Part shown: piece after piece, positions 1-8,712 of the stretch | Layout: each line of letters begins with the position of its first letter | How positions within the stretch are numbered: position 1 is the first letter of the stretch | From: Chloroflexota bacterium | GTDB lineage: Bacteria; Chloroflexota; JAHJIN01 | Assembly (NCBI GenBank): GCA_018823415.1 | Contig: JAHJIN010000608.1 | Coordinates: 1-39,719, forward strand | DNA: 39,719 bases | Direction of reading: 5' to 3' | The notes under the pieces: generated by a model | Seen by the model: the letters and a program-made list of their open reading frames with translations, nothing else | What the model was told of the DNA's origin: nothing | Databases searched by the model: none | Made by a program: the position numbers and the translations under genes

Positions 1-2
1 CA

Positions 3-893
3 GGGCAGGCCACCGAGGCCCAGTGCATCGTCCGGGCCGGTGCTGCCGAGAACGGCCAGGGCTTGCCGGCCGTGTTGGCCCAGATTGCGGCGCAAGAGCT
101 GGGCGTGCCCTATGAGCGCGTGCAGGTGATCCTGGCCGACACCGGTCAGACACCGGATGGTGGCGCCACCACTGCGTCACGGCAGACCTTTGTCACCGGC
201 AATGCCGCGCGCCAGGCTGCCATCCGGGTCCGCGAATCGCTGGCCGGGGTTGCCGCCGAAGAACTGGGCGTGTCCCCGGATACCCTGGTCTTTGCCAACG
301 GCCAGGTGTACGTCTCTTCCCCGCGTGCGGCAGGGCTCACGCTGGAGCAAGCCATCGCCCTGGCCCACCGCGAGGGCCGCGCCACCCGCGAGCAGGTGGT
401 CTATACCGCGCCGCCCACCGTGGACGTGGAAACCCCCGGCGACACCCACTTTGCCTATGGCTATGGCACCCAGGCCGCCCAGGTAGAGGTGGACGTGGAG
501 ACCGGCCAGGTGCGTGTGCTGCACGTCATCGCTGCCCACGACGTGGGCAAGGCCATCAACCCCCTGGGTGTGGAAGGGCAACTGGAAGGCGGCGTGCTTA
601 TGGGCCTGGGCTATGCGCTCACCGAAGAACTCGAGCTAGACAACGGCCTGGTGCTCAATGACACCTTTGCTCGCTACAAGGTGCCCAGCATCGACCAGCG
701 ACCCCGGATCACACCCATTATCGTCGAAGACCCGGCTGCGGCCGGCCCCTATGGCGCCAAGGGCGTGGGCGAGATCACCAGCATTCCCACTACAGCCGCC
801 ATCACCAATGCCATCTATGCAGCCACCGGGGTTCGCACCACCCGGCTGCCGGTCGCGCTCGATGACCTGCACCTGTCAGATCCCCCCGACTAG
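3..893 (+). CDS. Xanthine dehydrogenase/aldehyde oxidase family molybdopterin-binding subunit, C-terminal part (5' truncated by window)
   Basis: The frame is open from base 3, so the gene begins upstream of the window; about 296 residues are visible. It is the C-terminal half of a molybdenum hydroxylase large subunit. These enzymes hydroxylate purines, aldehydes or similar compounds using a molybdopterin cofactor, usually with FAD and 2Fe-2S partner subunits. Typical features are the early ENGQG and ASRQTFVTGNA cofactor-binding stretches, the AHDVGKAINP stretch, and the late GAKGVGEI motif. The Glu codon of that motif (771-773) matches the family's catalytic glutamate. The substrate cannot be told from this part. 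The gene ends in TAG and is followed by a promoter for the next operon, so the two are probably transcribed separately. Family call sure, substrate unknown. Confidence 0.93.
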   Translation, partial: GQATEAQCIVRAGAAENGQGLPAVLAQIAAQELGVPYERVQVILADTGQTPDGGATTASRQTFVTGNAARQAAIRVRESLAGVAAEELGVSPDTLVFANGQVYVSSPRAAGLTLEQAIALAHREGRATREQVVYTAPPTVDVETPGDTHFAYGYGTQAAQVEVDVETGQVRVLHVIAAHDVGKAINPLGVEGQLEGGVLMGLGYALTEELELDNGLVLNDTFARYKVPSIDQRPRITPIIVEDPAAAGPYGAKGVGEITSIPTTAAITNAIYAATGVRTTRLPVALDDLHLSDPPD

Positions 894-956
894 TCCAAGC
901 GTGTATTCTCCCCCAATTTAGGATCAAAGAACCGGTCTATTGGTACCATTGTCCTA

Positions 957-985
957 TTGCAGTCTACACCCTAATGTTATATAAT
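957..985 (+). promoter_or_regulatory. Sigma-70-like promoter for the TadE/TadG operon
   Basis: TTGCAG (957-962) and TATAAT (980-985) are separated by 17 bases. They lie in an AT-rich stretch between the oxidase gene and the first TadE-like gene, and an AGGAG ribosome site follows at 1013-1017. The -10 is a perfect consensus match in an otherwise GC-rich window. Confidence 0.72.
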
Positions 986-1027
986 ATCTTTGCAAATTGA
1001 ATACATATATCTAGGAGCAGCAGGCCA

Positions 1028-1537
1028 GTGGGCAAGCAGTCAGGTATGCAGAGATGGGCCGATGGGCAGAGCATGGTCGAGTTTGCCTTGCTCTTGCCGC
1101 TGGTGATCCTGCTGGCAATGGGAATTTTTGCCTTTGCGCTGATCTTTAATGCCCAGATTACCGTGGCGAATGCGGCAGCGGCAGCGGCCCGCGCCGGCTC
1201 GGTGGTCAACTATTCCGACTATCACGTCAGCGGTCACGAAAACCAGAACATCTATGACGCCGTCGTCACCAACATGAGCTGGCTGGGCATGGGACGCATA
1301 CAGTCCATCACCGTTTATCAGCCCACCAGCACCGGCGGGGTTTCCAGCCGCAACGATCAGTTGAATCCCGCCAACGGCAGCCTGAGCGGCGGCAACTATA
1401 CCAACGCCTATCGGTTGACAAACTCGAGCCTGGGCGTCGAGATCGTCTACCACGAGCCGGTGTGGATACCCATCATCAACCTGATCACCGGCGATCATAT
1501 CGAGATCCGGGTGCGCGAGAGCCGGCGTATCGAGTAA
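1028..1537 (+). CDS. TadE-like pilus assembly pseudopilin (first tandem copy)
   Basis: A 169-residue TadE-like protein. TadE proteins are minor pseudopilins of Tad (Flp-type IV) pili; they are cut by a prepilin peptidase and sit in the cytoplasmic membrane. The N-terminus shows the processing motif: G13 followed by QSMVE, with the conserved Glu (E18) at mature position 5, then a hydrophobic helix (about 19-42). The rest is extracytoplasmic, with an INLITGD segment near the C-terminus. GTG at 1028 is chosen because AGGAG lies 10 bases upstream; ATG at 1046 is an alternative that still keeps the motif. The next gene is a paralogue with the same landmarks, starting 18 bases after this stop. No major Flp pilin is present, so this copy could be a structural subunit. 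Confidence 0.86.
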   Translation: MGKQSGMQRWADGQSMVEFALLLPLVILLAMGIFAFALIFNAQITVANAAAAAARAGSVVNYSDYHVSGHENQNIYDAVVTNMSWLGMGRIQSITVYQPTSTGGVSSRNDQLNPANGSLSGGNYTNAYRLTNSSLGVEIVYHEPVWIPIINLITGDHIEIRVRESRRIE

Positions 1538-1554
1538 TTACGGAGAGCTTGTTG

Positions 1555-2064
1555 ATGCCCATACGGTTCAACACGCGAGCAGCGCAAGGCCAAAGCCTGG
1601 TTGAATTTTCACTGTTGCTCCCCATCTTGTTGTTATTGGTGATGGGGTTGTTGCTGTTCGGTATCGTGTTTGGGGTGCAGATCACCCTCACCGAGGCAGC
1701 TACGGCCGGCGCACGTCAGGCCGTGGTGGAGGAATATTGCTCCCTGCCGCCAACAGGGCACCACAACACCGAAATCTATGACGCGGTGGTGAATGCCCTG
1801 GGGTGGCTAGGTAAAGGCAATGTACAATCCATCGTGGTGTATCTGGCCGGCGACGATGGCAGTATAGGCGGCACCAAAGATACCATCAATCCAGCCAGCG
1901 GCAGCAGCACGGGCAACTTTGTCAATTCCGAGCGTTGTGGCGTCGGCATCTATGTCGGCGTCGAGGTCACTTATCGACAAGAGGTATTCATTCCATTCAT
2001 CAACCTGATCACCGGTGACGAGATCATATTGCGAGCCCAACGGGTGGAAATGGTACGTCAGTAG
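1555..2064 (+). CDS. TadE-like pilus assembly pseudopilin (second tandem copy)
   Basis: A 169-residue paralogue of the preceding gene, evidently a tandem duplication. Both share the prepilin motif (here G12, then QSLVE with E17 at mature position 5), a hydrophobic helix, an IYDAVV...WLGKGNVQSIVVY segment, an NPASGS segment and a C-terminal INLITGDEI segment. The start at ATG 1555 is preceded by GGAG at 1542-1545. A longer open frame reaching back into the previous gene is rejected because it would overlap that gene and place charged sequence ahead of the leader. It probably acts with the first copy and the TadG-like protein as membrane-anchored minor pilins. It has cysteines (in the VVEEYCSLPP and SERCGVG stretches) that the first copy lacks, so a disulfide is possible. 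Confidence 0.87.
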   Translation: MPIRFNTRAAQGQSLVEFSLLLPILLLLVMGLLLFGIVFGVQITLTEAATAGARQAVVEEYCSLPPTGHHNTEIYDAVVNALGWLGKGNVQSIVVYLAGDDGSIGGTKDTINPASGSSTGNFVNSERCGVGIYVGVEVTYRQEVFIPFINLITGDEIILRAQRVEMVRQ

Positions 2065-2114
2065 CCAGTAGGCAGTACACACACTGGGGCTCGCCTAATA
2101 GAGGAGGGGGCAAC

Positions 2115-4049
2115 ATGCATACGCAGCAACCCAAAACAGTACCAGTTCGCGAGTCAGGCCAAAGCCTGGTTTTCATGGCGTTTCTATTTGTGGCCTTGCT
2201 GGGGTTCCTGGTCTTGGTGACCGATGTGGGCTATATGTATTATACCAAGCGCGACCTGCAAGGCATCGTGGATGCGGCCACCATGGCCGGCGCGCGCATG
2301 ACGCCTACCAGTGTGGACACGTCCACTGAAAAATGGGAGGCTGTCCAGAACACCACGCATGAGGCGCTGGCCTGCTATGCCCGCAATATTGGCCTGAGTG
2401 CCAACTCGGTACCGAGTACCTTTAGCGCGTCTGACTTTGCGCCCAACTGGAACGGGGGCACCGGCACCAACTACAAGTACAGCACCACCGTTGGCGGGGA
2501 CCAGGTCTCGGTGACCGTGTTCTACCAGGATGCCATCACCCAGGCCCAGGACGTGGCCAAAGAGTTGTGCGTGCGGGTCGATGTCATGCGTAACACACCC
2601 ATGTTCTTTGCCGGTGCCATCGGCTTTCAGGACACCGACATTGCAGCCTCGGCCGCGGGCTTTCGGGGCATCTTCAAGGTGACCTGGACCTTTCGCAACT
2701 ATGGCCAAGACGTGCACGCCACGCCGTTCTACTATGTAGATCCACACGCCGGCAACCGCGAGGTGGTCTATATCGGCTGCCGCGATGGCTATATATACTG
2801 CCTGGATGCGCTGGGCTTTCAGGATGGCAGCAAAAAGACCTGGGCCTACTGGCGGTTCCGGCCGGCCAACAACGGCACCGGCACCACCTCTGGCTACACC
2901 CTGGAAAGTACCAGCACCGCCGAGAAGGATGCCTGGCCGATGATCCAGGGGCAGGTCCGGGTGGTAGACCGGGGCGGTCAGACGCGGATCTATTTCACCA
3001 CCGTCCCCGGCGGCACCAACAAGGGTTATCTGTATTGTCTGGATGGCAGCACCGGGCAGCGCATCTGGTCTCAGAACATCCAGGCCCCAGGTTATCACGC
3101 GGGCGTCTATGGCATGAGCTATGTGGACTCGCGCCCCAACCTGTCCAGCAACAACGAGGTAGTCTATGTGGGGTCGCGGGCCGGCTATCTATATGCCTTC
3201 AACTCGGACACCGGCGCTCCGGTCGACACCGCTGCCTGGGACAACTATGGCGCGGATGGTCGAGTAGAGTTGTATGGCGGGACCATCTCTAACCCCTGGG
3301 TAGAGGCTCGCACCGATGCGGATGCCATCAATCACGGGCTGGACGGGCGCTCGGACATTATCTATACGGCCTGCTCCCGGCCCAAGGATGGCGCGGGTTC
3401 TGGCAGTGGCCCGTATGGCAAGGTCTATGCTTATTACTCGAATGGTTCCGTCAAGTGGGAAAGCAAGATCAGTTCCAGCAACAACTTTGAGGGGTTTGAT
3501 GGCTCGCCGGTGCTCTTTGGCGATACCCTGTACATCGGCTGCCGGGACAACAAAGTCTATGCGGTGAACAAGGAGACCGGGGCCGCCAAGTGGTACTATA
3601 CCGCCAACAACAAGGTGTCCAGCACGCCGGCCGTGGAAGAAGTGGGCGGTAACCGCTACGTTTACTTTTCCAGCGAAAATGGCACGGCCTACAAACTGCG
3701 GGACCTGGGCAACTCGTGCAACAAGGAGTGGTCGGCGACGCTGGGACTCAAGGACCCCAACCCCAACGACAAGGCCGCCTGGCACTGCTCGCCGGCCCTG
3801 TCCGAGGACTATGTGTACTTTGGCAGCCAGACCCGGTCTGGCAGCGTCTATGGCGATGGCGGCCGGGGTTACTTTGAGGCCCTGACCAAGAATGCCGGCC
3901 AGTCGGAGCAGCAATACAAGCTAGACGCCGATCTGCACTCGAACATGGAAGTGGCATCCAGCAACTGGATCTATTTCGGTGGGTGCGATAACCTGATCTA
4001 TGGTGTGGATCTGAACCCGGCGCGCCAGGAAAGCAAGCTATTATGGTAG
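2115..4049 (+). CDS. TadG-like pilus assembly protein fused to a PQQ-type beta-propeller
   Basis: A 644-residue two-part protein. Residues 12-60 are a TadE/G-type N-terminus: ESGQSLVFMAFLF, a membrane helix, then DVGYMYYTKRDLQGIVDAATMAGA, typical of TadG-like proteins. Position 5 after the Gly (F20) is not Glu, so prepilin processing is doubtful and it may stay membrane-anchored. From about residue 215 to the end come repeated blades of the PQQ/pyrrolo-quinoline-like type (VVYIGCRDGYIYCLD, LYIGCRDNKVYAVNKETGAAKW, NWIYFGGCDNLIYGVDL). These predict a propeller outside the membrane, useful for protein or carbohydrate binding; no cofactor role can be claimed. A strong GAGGAGGGG ribosome site precedes ATG 2115. 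It is cotranscribed with the two TadE-like genes. TadG proteins more often carry a von Willebrand A-type domain, so the propeller is a substitution worth noting. Confidence 0.82.
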   Translation: MHTQQPKTVPVRESGQSLVFMAFLFVALLGFLVLVTDVGYMYYTKRDLQGIVDAATMAGARMTPTSVDTSTEKWEAVQNTTHEALACYARNIGLSANSVPSTFSASDFAPNWNGGTGTNYKYSTTVGGDQVSVTVFYQDAITQAQDVAKELCVRVDVMRNTPMFFAGAIGFQDTDIAASAAGFRGIFKVTWTFRNYGQDVHATPFYYVDPHAGNREVVYIGCRDGYIYCLDALGFQDGSKKTWAYWRFRPANNGTGTTSGYTLESTSTAEKDAWPMIQGQVRVVDRGGQTRIYFTTVPGGTNKGYLYCLDGSTGQRIWSQNIQAPGYHAGVYGMSYVDSRPNLSSNNEVVYVGSRAGYLYAFNSDTGAPVDTAAWDNYGADGRVELYGGTISNPWVEARTDADAINHGLDGRSDIIYTACSRPKDGAGSGSGPYGKVYAYYSNGSVKWESKISSSNNFEGFDGSPVLFGDTLYIGCRDNKVYAVNKETGAAKWYYTANNKVSSTPAVEEVGGNRYVYFSSENGTAYKLRDLGNSCNKEWSATLGLKDPNPNDKAAWHCSPALSEDYVYFGSQTRSGSVYGDGGRGYFEALTKNAGQSEQQYKLDADLHSNMEVASSNWIYFGGCDNLIYGVDLNPARQESKLLW

Positions 4050-4099
4050 GCTCGGACAGATTTACAGACTAGGAGTCGGCGGATAGCCGCATTGTGACC

Positions 4100-4136
4100 A
4101 AGTCGCCGGCCTGGGTTCCAGTGCCGGCGACTTTTT
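4100..4136 (+). terminator. Intrinsic terminator in the leader of the giant exported protein gene
   Basis: A perfect 11-base-pair stem (4100-4110 with 4123-4133, arm AAGTCGCCGGC) with a loop that can itself pair, followed directly by T residues to 4136. It sits 51 bases after the TadG-like stop and only 18 bases before the next start codon. I see no promoter between it and that start, so it may act as an attenuator rather than a simple operon end. Confidence 0.8.
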
Positions 4137-4154
4137 GCATGGGAGGAATATGGC

Positions 4155-7100
4155 ATGAATGCTAATCGTCGGCCGGTGGCGGTGTTCCTGGCGGTGGGCG
4201 TGGTGCTCTTGATATTCCTGGCGAGCCTCTCGTTCGTGTGGGCCGGCGAATACTGGCATACCTCGCACGGCCCCGAGGGCGGCGACATTCTGGCCCTGGC
4301 GGCTGACTCGGCCGGCAACCTGTATGCCGGCGCCTACCAGGGTTGGGTCTTTCGCGGCACGGTGTCTGGATCTAACCTGTATTGGACCCTAAAGAACTAT
4401 GGCTTTGCTGCCCAGGCCCGCACAGTCCAGTGCGTTGCCTTGGATGAGAGCGATGATATCTATGCCGGCACCTATGGCGGCGGCGTGAAAAAGAGCACGG
4501 ACGACGGCAATACCTGGGTCAATATCACCAACAGCGGCATCAATAGCCAGGACGTGCGCGTCTTGTTCATTGATGGGACCACTCTGTATGCTGGCACCGC
4601 CCGGGGTGTCAATAGCCGCCTCACCACCGCGCTCCCAACGACAGCCTGGAGCGCCGTGGGTTCCAAGTGGTTCCGCACCGAGGCGCTGGCATTGGCCGGC
4701 GGTAACCTGTACGCCGGCGTCGAAAAGGGTACCACTGTCTACTGGGGCGTGTATCGGCTAGACGGCAGTTCGTGGAACGAGATGCGCACCGGCCTGCCGG
4801 CCGATGCCTCGGTCTATGCCATGGTGGCCGATGGTGACATCCTGTACGCCAGCGCGGCCGTGGTGACAGACACCATCACTGGCTATGGCGTCTACTGGTG
4901 CGATACGGTGGTCACCACCACCTGGCAGGCGTTGGGCGCGCTGCCCGCTGGCGAATCGCGCCAGGTCAATGCGCTGGTCCTGGACGGCAGCACTCTCTAT
5001 GCCGGCACCGAGAACGGCGTGTACGAATGGTCTGGCGCCACCTGGATCGCGCGCAACACTGACCCAGACATAGAAGCCGGCCAGGTCGACAGCAATGCCC
5101 ATCGCGTGCGCACGCTGCTCTGTCCGGCCAGCAATACCTTGTATGCTGGCACGCCGGGCCGAGGCGTCTATCGCACTGCAGACGGCGGGATCAACTGGGC
5201 TACGGCCAACGGCACGCCGCCGGATGCCTTGCTCAGCGCGGAAATCGTCTATGCGGTAGCGGTGAACCCGGCCTACGACTGGCGCATCTATGCCGGCACC
5301 CAGGGCGGCGGCTTGCACCGCAGCCCTGACGGTGGCGTCAACTGGGAACGTCGCAGCGGCATCATTGCCGACCGCGCCGTGTTTGCCCTGGCAGTGACGC
5401 ATCCCAGCGGCTTGCCGGTCTATGCCGGCACCGATAGCGGCATCTATACCACTACCAATGGCATCACCTGGACCCTGGCGAGCAATGGCCTGACCAGCCC
5501 CGAGTCGGCCTATGTGCGCGCATTGGTCATCGACCCGGTGTCATCCACCATCGTTTATGCCGGGACCGGTGACGGCGTGTACAAGACCACCAACACGGGC
5601 GAAGCCTGGTCGCACCAGCGCGTGAATCCCAGCCCCACCGGCAGTGATTATTTCGTCTACTCGCTCGCCATTGACCCCATTACCCCTACCATTATCTATG
5701 CCGGCACGCAGCAGCATGGGGTCTATCGCAGCACCGATGCCGGCGACACGTGGGCTGACTTTAGCCAGGGGTTGACCGGCGAAGCCCTGCAGGTCAATGC
5801 TCTCACCGTGGACGCCAATCACATGGTTTTTGCCGGGGTGGGCGAGAGTAGCGGCGGCATTTACGAGCGCCGCGTCATTAGCGCTACCTGGCAGAACGAC
5901 GTCACCGCCGGCGTGCAACCGGCCTTTGCTCTTCTTGTCAACCCCATCACCCCCACCATCGTCCTGGCCGGCACTGGCGGCCGCGGCGTGCTGTTCTATG
6001 GTGACGAGCGTTATGACCCGCCAAACGAGTGGCGCGAGTTGAATGCCGGCTTGCCCAACTATTACGTCTACTCGCTCGCTATCGACGACTATGTGACGCA
6101 AACCCTGCACGCCGGCACCGCCGGGTCTGGCGTGTGGGACTTTAGCTGGGGGCCACCACCTCCACCCCCGCCCGAAATGGGCATTACCAAAGACGATGGC
6201 CTGCTCGAGGTCTCTTTGGGCCAACTGATCACTTATACCCTGCACTATGCCAATAACGGCGACGAGGTTGGGATAGGCGTGGTCATTACCGAAGTCATCC
6301 CCACATATACCGTCCTGGCGTACAGCGATCTCGCGTTTCACTCGGCCGGGGGCCAGGTATACACCGCCACTGTGGGGAGCATGGTGGGCGGCGCCAGTGC
6401 GCAAAGCCACTTTGTGGTGCGCGTGCTCACGGACCCGGTGGGAGCGCCGACCCAGTTGACCAACTATGCCACCATCCGCGACGATGGCTCCCACGGTCCC
6501 GACCCGCGCGAGGATAACAACAAGACGCACGATACCACGTTCTTGCGCTGGGTGGACCTGGCGGTGAGCAAGGCCAAAACTGCCAGCCAGGTTTTGCCGG
6601 GGCAACTGCTCACGTACACCATCTCGTACACCAACACCGGCCGCACAGAAGCGGCAGGCATTGTGCTCACCGAGATGTTCACCGGCCCGGTGTCTTATGT
6701 AGACACTGGCGCGGGCTGGGTCCACCTGGGGGACAACCAGTATCAACTGACCCTGGCCGGCGCACTGGCAGGTGATGGCGGTCATGGCACCACCTGGTTC
6801 ACGCTTTGGGTGGGGCCAGAGGCCGAGGGCACGGTGGAAAACCGCATCGCCATTGACTATGATGGCGCGCATGGGCCAGACATCACGCCCAATGACAACG
6901 TGCTGGTACGCCAGGATCCCATCATCTCGCTCCCCTCTGATTTGAGCGTGACCAAGACCGACGGCCGGGATCACGTGTCCGGCGACGACGTGCTCACCTA
7001 CACCATTGCTTATACCAACGCCGGCCCGGGTCTGGCCCGGGGCATCTTGCTCACCGAAACCATTCCCAATTACACCACCCTGGTGGGGCCGGGCGATTGG

Positions 7101-8516
7101 CAGTGGGTGAGCGGCCAAACCTATCAGCGGACGGCGCCGGACCTGCTGGCTGGTCAGCAGGCGACGGCGAGTATCACCGTGCTCGTGGACGAGGCGGCAC
7201 CCGCCGGTGCCATCACCAACACGGTCACGGTGCGGGCGGCCTATGAAGAAAACCTTGACCTCAACACCGCCACCGACACGGACCTGGTCCAGCTCCCCGA
7301 CCTGAGCGTGACCAAGACCGACCATACCGCCTACGTGCGGGCTGGCGACATCTTGACCTATACCATCGCCTACACCAACACCGGGGGTGGGCAGGCCACC
7401 GGCATCGTGCTTACCGAGACCATCCCCGAACACACTGTCATGCAAGGCGGGGGCGATTGGCACCTGGTGAGCGGGCGCACCTACACCCGCACTGTTGCCA
7501 ACCTGAACGGCGGCGAATACGCGGCGACCTTGGTTACGGTGCAGGTGGATGCTGGCGCGACCGGTCAAATCACCAACACTGTGTCCATCCGCGCCTGCTA
7601 CGAGGTGAACCTGACCTACAATACCGCCACTGATACCGATACCATCCTGGTCGAATCGCCAGATTTGGCGATCACCTCATTCTCGGATGGGATGACCGCC
7701 ATCGCGCTGTGCCAGGTGGTGCAGTATACCGTCAACTATACCAACCAGGGTGACGGTGAGGCCACCGACGTGGCGATCACGGTCACCCTGCCGGCCAGCG
7801 CCACCTATGTGAACACCGGGCAAGGCTGGGTGCCGTTGGGCAATCAGCGCTACCACAAACCGGTGGGCATCGTGAACCCGAGCGACAGCGGCGTTGCTTC
7901 GATATCGCTGGTCATCACTAGCACCAGCCCGGCGCAGAGCGTGCTCGCTGGCGACAAACGCGAGCGGGCCACAAGCGTAACCAAGTCAGCGGCCAACCCG
8001 GTCTGGCCCAACACATTCACCACCCAGGTGGTGATCGGCTGCGCCGAGCCGGAAAACCAGAGCGACAATTCGGCCTCGGATGTGAACACCCTGCGCCGGC
8101 CCGACTTGGCGGTCACGCAGATTCGAGTCGTGCCCGACCCACCCGGTGTGGGGGTGAACGTCACTATCTATGTTACGGTGTCCAACCAGGGCGATGTTGA
8201 CGTGTATCTGTCGGGTTGCTGTCACGGTTTTTGGACTGACCTGTATGTGAACCCAGGCCATGTGCCAGGGGCCTACGACTATGGCAACGTGCCTCCGCAT
8301 TGGGATACCCACCTTGCGCCGGGCAATAGCCGGGAATATGCGTTCACCTACCAGTTTGCCAGCACACAGCCCTATACCCTGTATGCCCAGATCAATGCCG
8401 ACCGCTACCCCACGATCCCCGAACCAGGCTATGACAACAACACGTTTGGGCCGGTGGTGGTGGAGCCGGTGACCGATTTCAAAGTCTATTTGCCCCTCGT
8501 CCTGCGCACGTTCTGA
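4155..8516 (+). CDS. Giant exported protein: Asp-box (sialidase/BNR-like) propeller, five DUF11-type repeats, CARDB-like domain
   Basis: A 1453-residue surface or secreted protein. Residues 1-31 are a signal peptide/membrane helix ending near AGEYW. Residues of about 40-660 carry many blades with Asp-box motifs (STDDGNTW, TADGGINW, SPDGGVNW, STDAGDTW) and repeated YAGT strands, as in BNR or Ycf48-type propellers. A run of seven prolines (about 667-673) links to about five DUF11-type repeats (TYTIAYTNTG followed by IVLTETIP) over 675-1300. A CARDB-like domain (LAVTQIRVVPDPP onward) follows, and the tail is VYLPLVLRTF. No sialidase catalytic set was identified, so an adhesin or matrix role is more likely than an enzyme. 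The ribosome site GGGAGGA precedes ATG 4155. Its position between the pilus pseudopilins and the Tad motor suggests it works with the pilus. Family architecture is clear, function inferred. Confidence 0.85.
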   Translation: MNANRRPVAVFLAVGVVLLIFLASLSFVWAGEYWHTSHGPEGGDILALAADSAGNLYAGAYQGWVFRGTVSGSNLYWTLKNYGFAAQARTVQCVALDESDDIYAGTYGGGVKKSTDDGNTWVNITNSGINSQDVRVLFIDGTTLYAGTARGVNSRLTTALPTTAWSAVGSKWFRTEALALAGGNLYAGVEKGTTVYWGVYRLDGSSWNEMRTGLPADASVYAMVADGDILYASAAVVTDTITGYGVYWCDTVVTTTWQALGALPAGESRQVNALVLDGSTLYAGTENGVYEWSGATWIARNTDPDIEAGQVDSNAHRVRTLLCPASNTLYAGTPGRGVYRTADGGINWATANGTPPDALLSAEIVYAVAVNPAYDWRIYAGTQGGGLHRSPDGGVNWERRSGIIADRAVFALAVTHPSGLPVYAGTDSGIYTTTNGITWTLASNGLTSPESAYVRALVIDPVSSTIVYAGTGDGVYKTTNTGEAWSHQRVNPSPTGSDYFVYSLAIDPITPTIIYAGTQQHGVYRSTDAGDTWADFSQGLTGEALQVNALTVDANHMVFAGVGESSGGIYERRVISATWQNDVTAGVQPAFALLVNPITPTIVLAGTGGRGVLFYGDERYDPPNEWRELNAGLPNYYVYSLAIDDYVTQTLHAGTAGSGVWDFSWGPPPPPPPEMGITKDDGLLEVSLGQLITYTLHYANNGDEVGIGVVITEVIPTYTVLAYSDLAFHSAGGQVYTATVGSMVGGASAQSHFVVRVLTDPVGAPTQLTNYATIRDDGSHGPDPREDNNKTHDTTFLRWVDLAVSKAKTASQVLPGQLLTYTISYTNTGRTEAAGIVLTEMFTGPVSYVDTGAGWVHLGDNQYQLTLAGALAGDGGHGTTWFTLWVGPEAEGTVENRIAIDYDGAHGPDITPNDNVLVRQDPIISLPSDLSVTKTDGRDHVSGDDVLTYTIAYTNAGPGLARGILLTETIPNYTTLVGPGDWQWVSGQTYQRTAPDLLAGQQATASITVLVDEAAPAGAITNTVTVRAAYEENLDLNTATDTDLVQLPDLSVTKTDHTAYVRAGDILTYTIAYTNTGGGQATGIVLTETIPEHTVMQGGGDWHLVSGRTYTRTVANLNGGEYAATLVTVQVDAGATGQITNTVSIRACYEVNLTYNTATDTDTILVESPDLAITSFSDGMTAIALCQVVQYTVNYTNQGDGEATDVAITVTLPASATYVNTGQGWVPLGNQRYHKPVGIVNPSDSGVASISLVITSTSPAQSVLAGDKRERATSVTKSAANPVWPNTFTTQVVIGCAEPENQSDNSASDVNTLRRPDLAVTQIRVVPDPPGVGVNVTIYVTVSNQGDVDVYLSGCCHGFWTDLYVNPGHVPGAYDYGNVPPHWDTHLAPGNSREYAFTYQFASTQPYTLYAQINADRYPTIPEPGYDNNTFGPVVVEPVTDFKVYLPLVLRTF

Positions 8517-8578
8517 ACCCGCGATCGCCCCTGGGGTGCTCGCGGCGATCAGGCCGGCGCGGCAACAGACCTGCTCCC

Positions 8579-8612
8579 GCATCCCGAAAGCACTCGCTTT
8601 CGGGATGCTTGG
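8579..8612 (+). terminator. Hairpin terminator after the giant exported protein gene
   Basis: A perfect 12-base-pair stem (8579-8590 with 8597-8608, containing CATCCCGAAAG) and a six-base loop, about 60 bases after the stop. The following T-run is poor (only TT, then GG). A second, weaker hairpin (8523-8529 with 8544-8550) precedes it. It separates this operon from the promoter of the Tad motor operon. Confidence 0.62.
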
Positions 8613-8633
8613 TTATACCAGACCTGGGTACTA

Positions 8634-8662
8634 TTGTAAAAATGCCGGTTTCGGGGTACAAT
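8634..8662 (+). promoter_or_regulatory. Sigma-70-like promoter for the Tad motor operon
   Basis: TTGTAA (8634-8639) and TACAAT (8657-8662) with a 17-base spacer, placed between the preceding terminator and the CpaB start at 8713. The downstream genes through TadC follow at close spacing with no further terminator seen. Confidence 0.7.
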
Positions 8663-8712
8663 ATACTCAATCCTGTGCGTGTCTGTAGAACAGTGAAATC
8701 CAAGGAGGCAAC

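Noticed and set aside
2184..3914. Two long minus-strand open frames opposite the TadG-propeller gene
   Set aside because: They are antisense shadows of a well supported gene, with biased Gly/Ala/His/Val content and no recognisable domain.
2700..4049. PQQ-dependent dehydrogenase
   Set aside because: Only propeller blade motifs are present; cofactor-binding and catalytic residues of quinoprotein dehydrogenases were not seen, and the N-terminus is a TadG-type anchor.
4155..6150. Sialidase activity for the Asp-box propeller
   Set aside because: Asp-boxes are structural and occur in many non-sialidase propellers; I could not identify the catalytic Arg triad, Tyr and Glu set.
5541..7568. A 675-codon open frame on the minus strand inside the giant exported protein gene
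   Set aside because: It runs antisense to a gene with clear repeats and a signal peptide; its residue make-up (many Gly, Val, His, Gln) is what GC-rich coding DNA gives on the opposite strand, and it has no domain or ribosome site.
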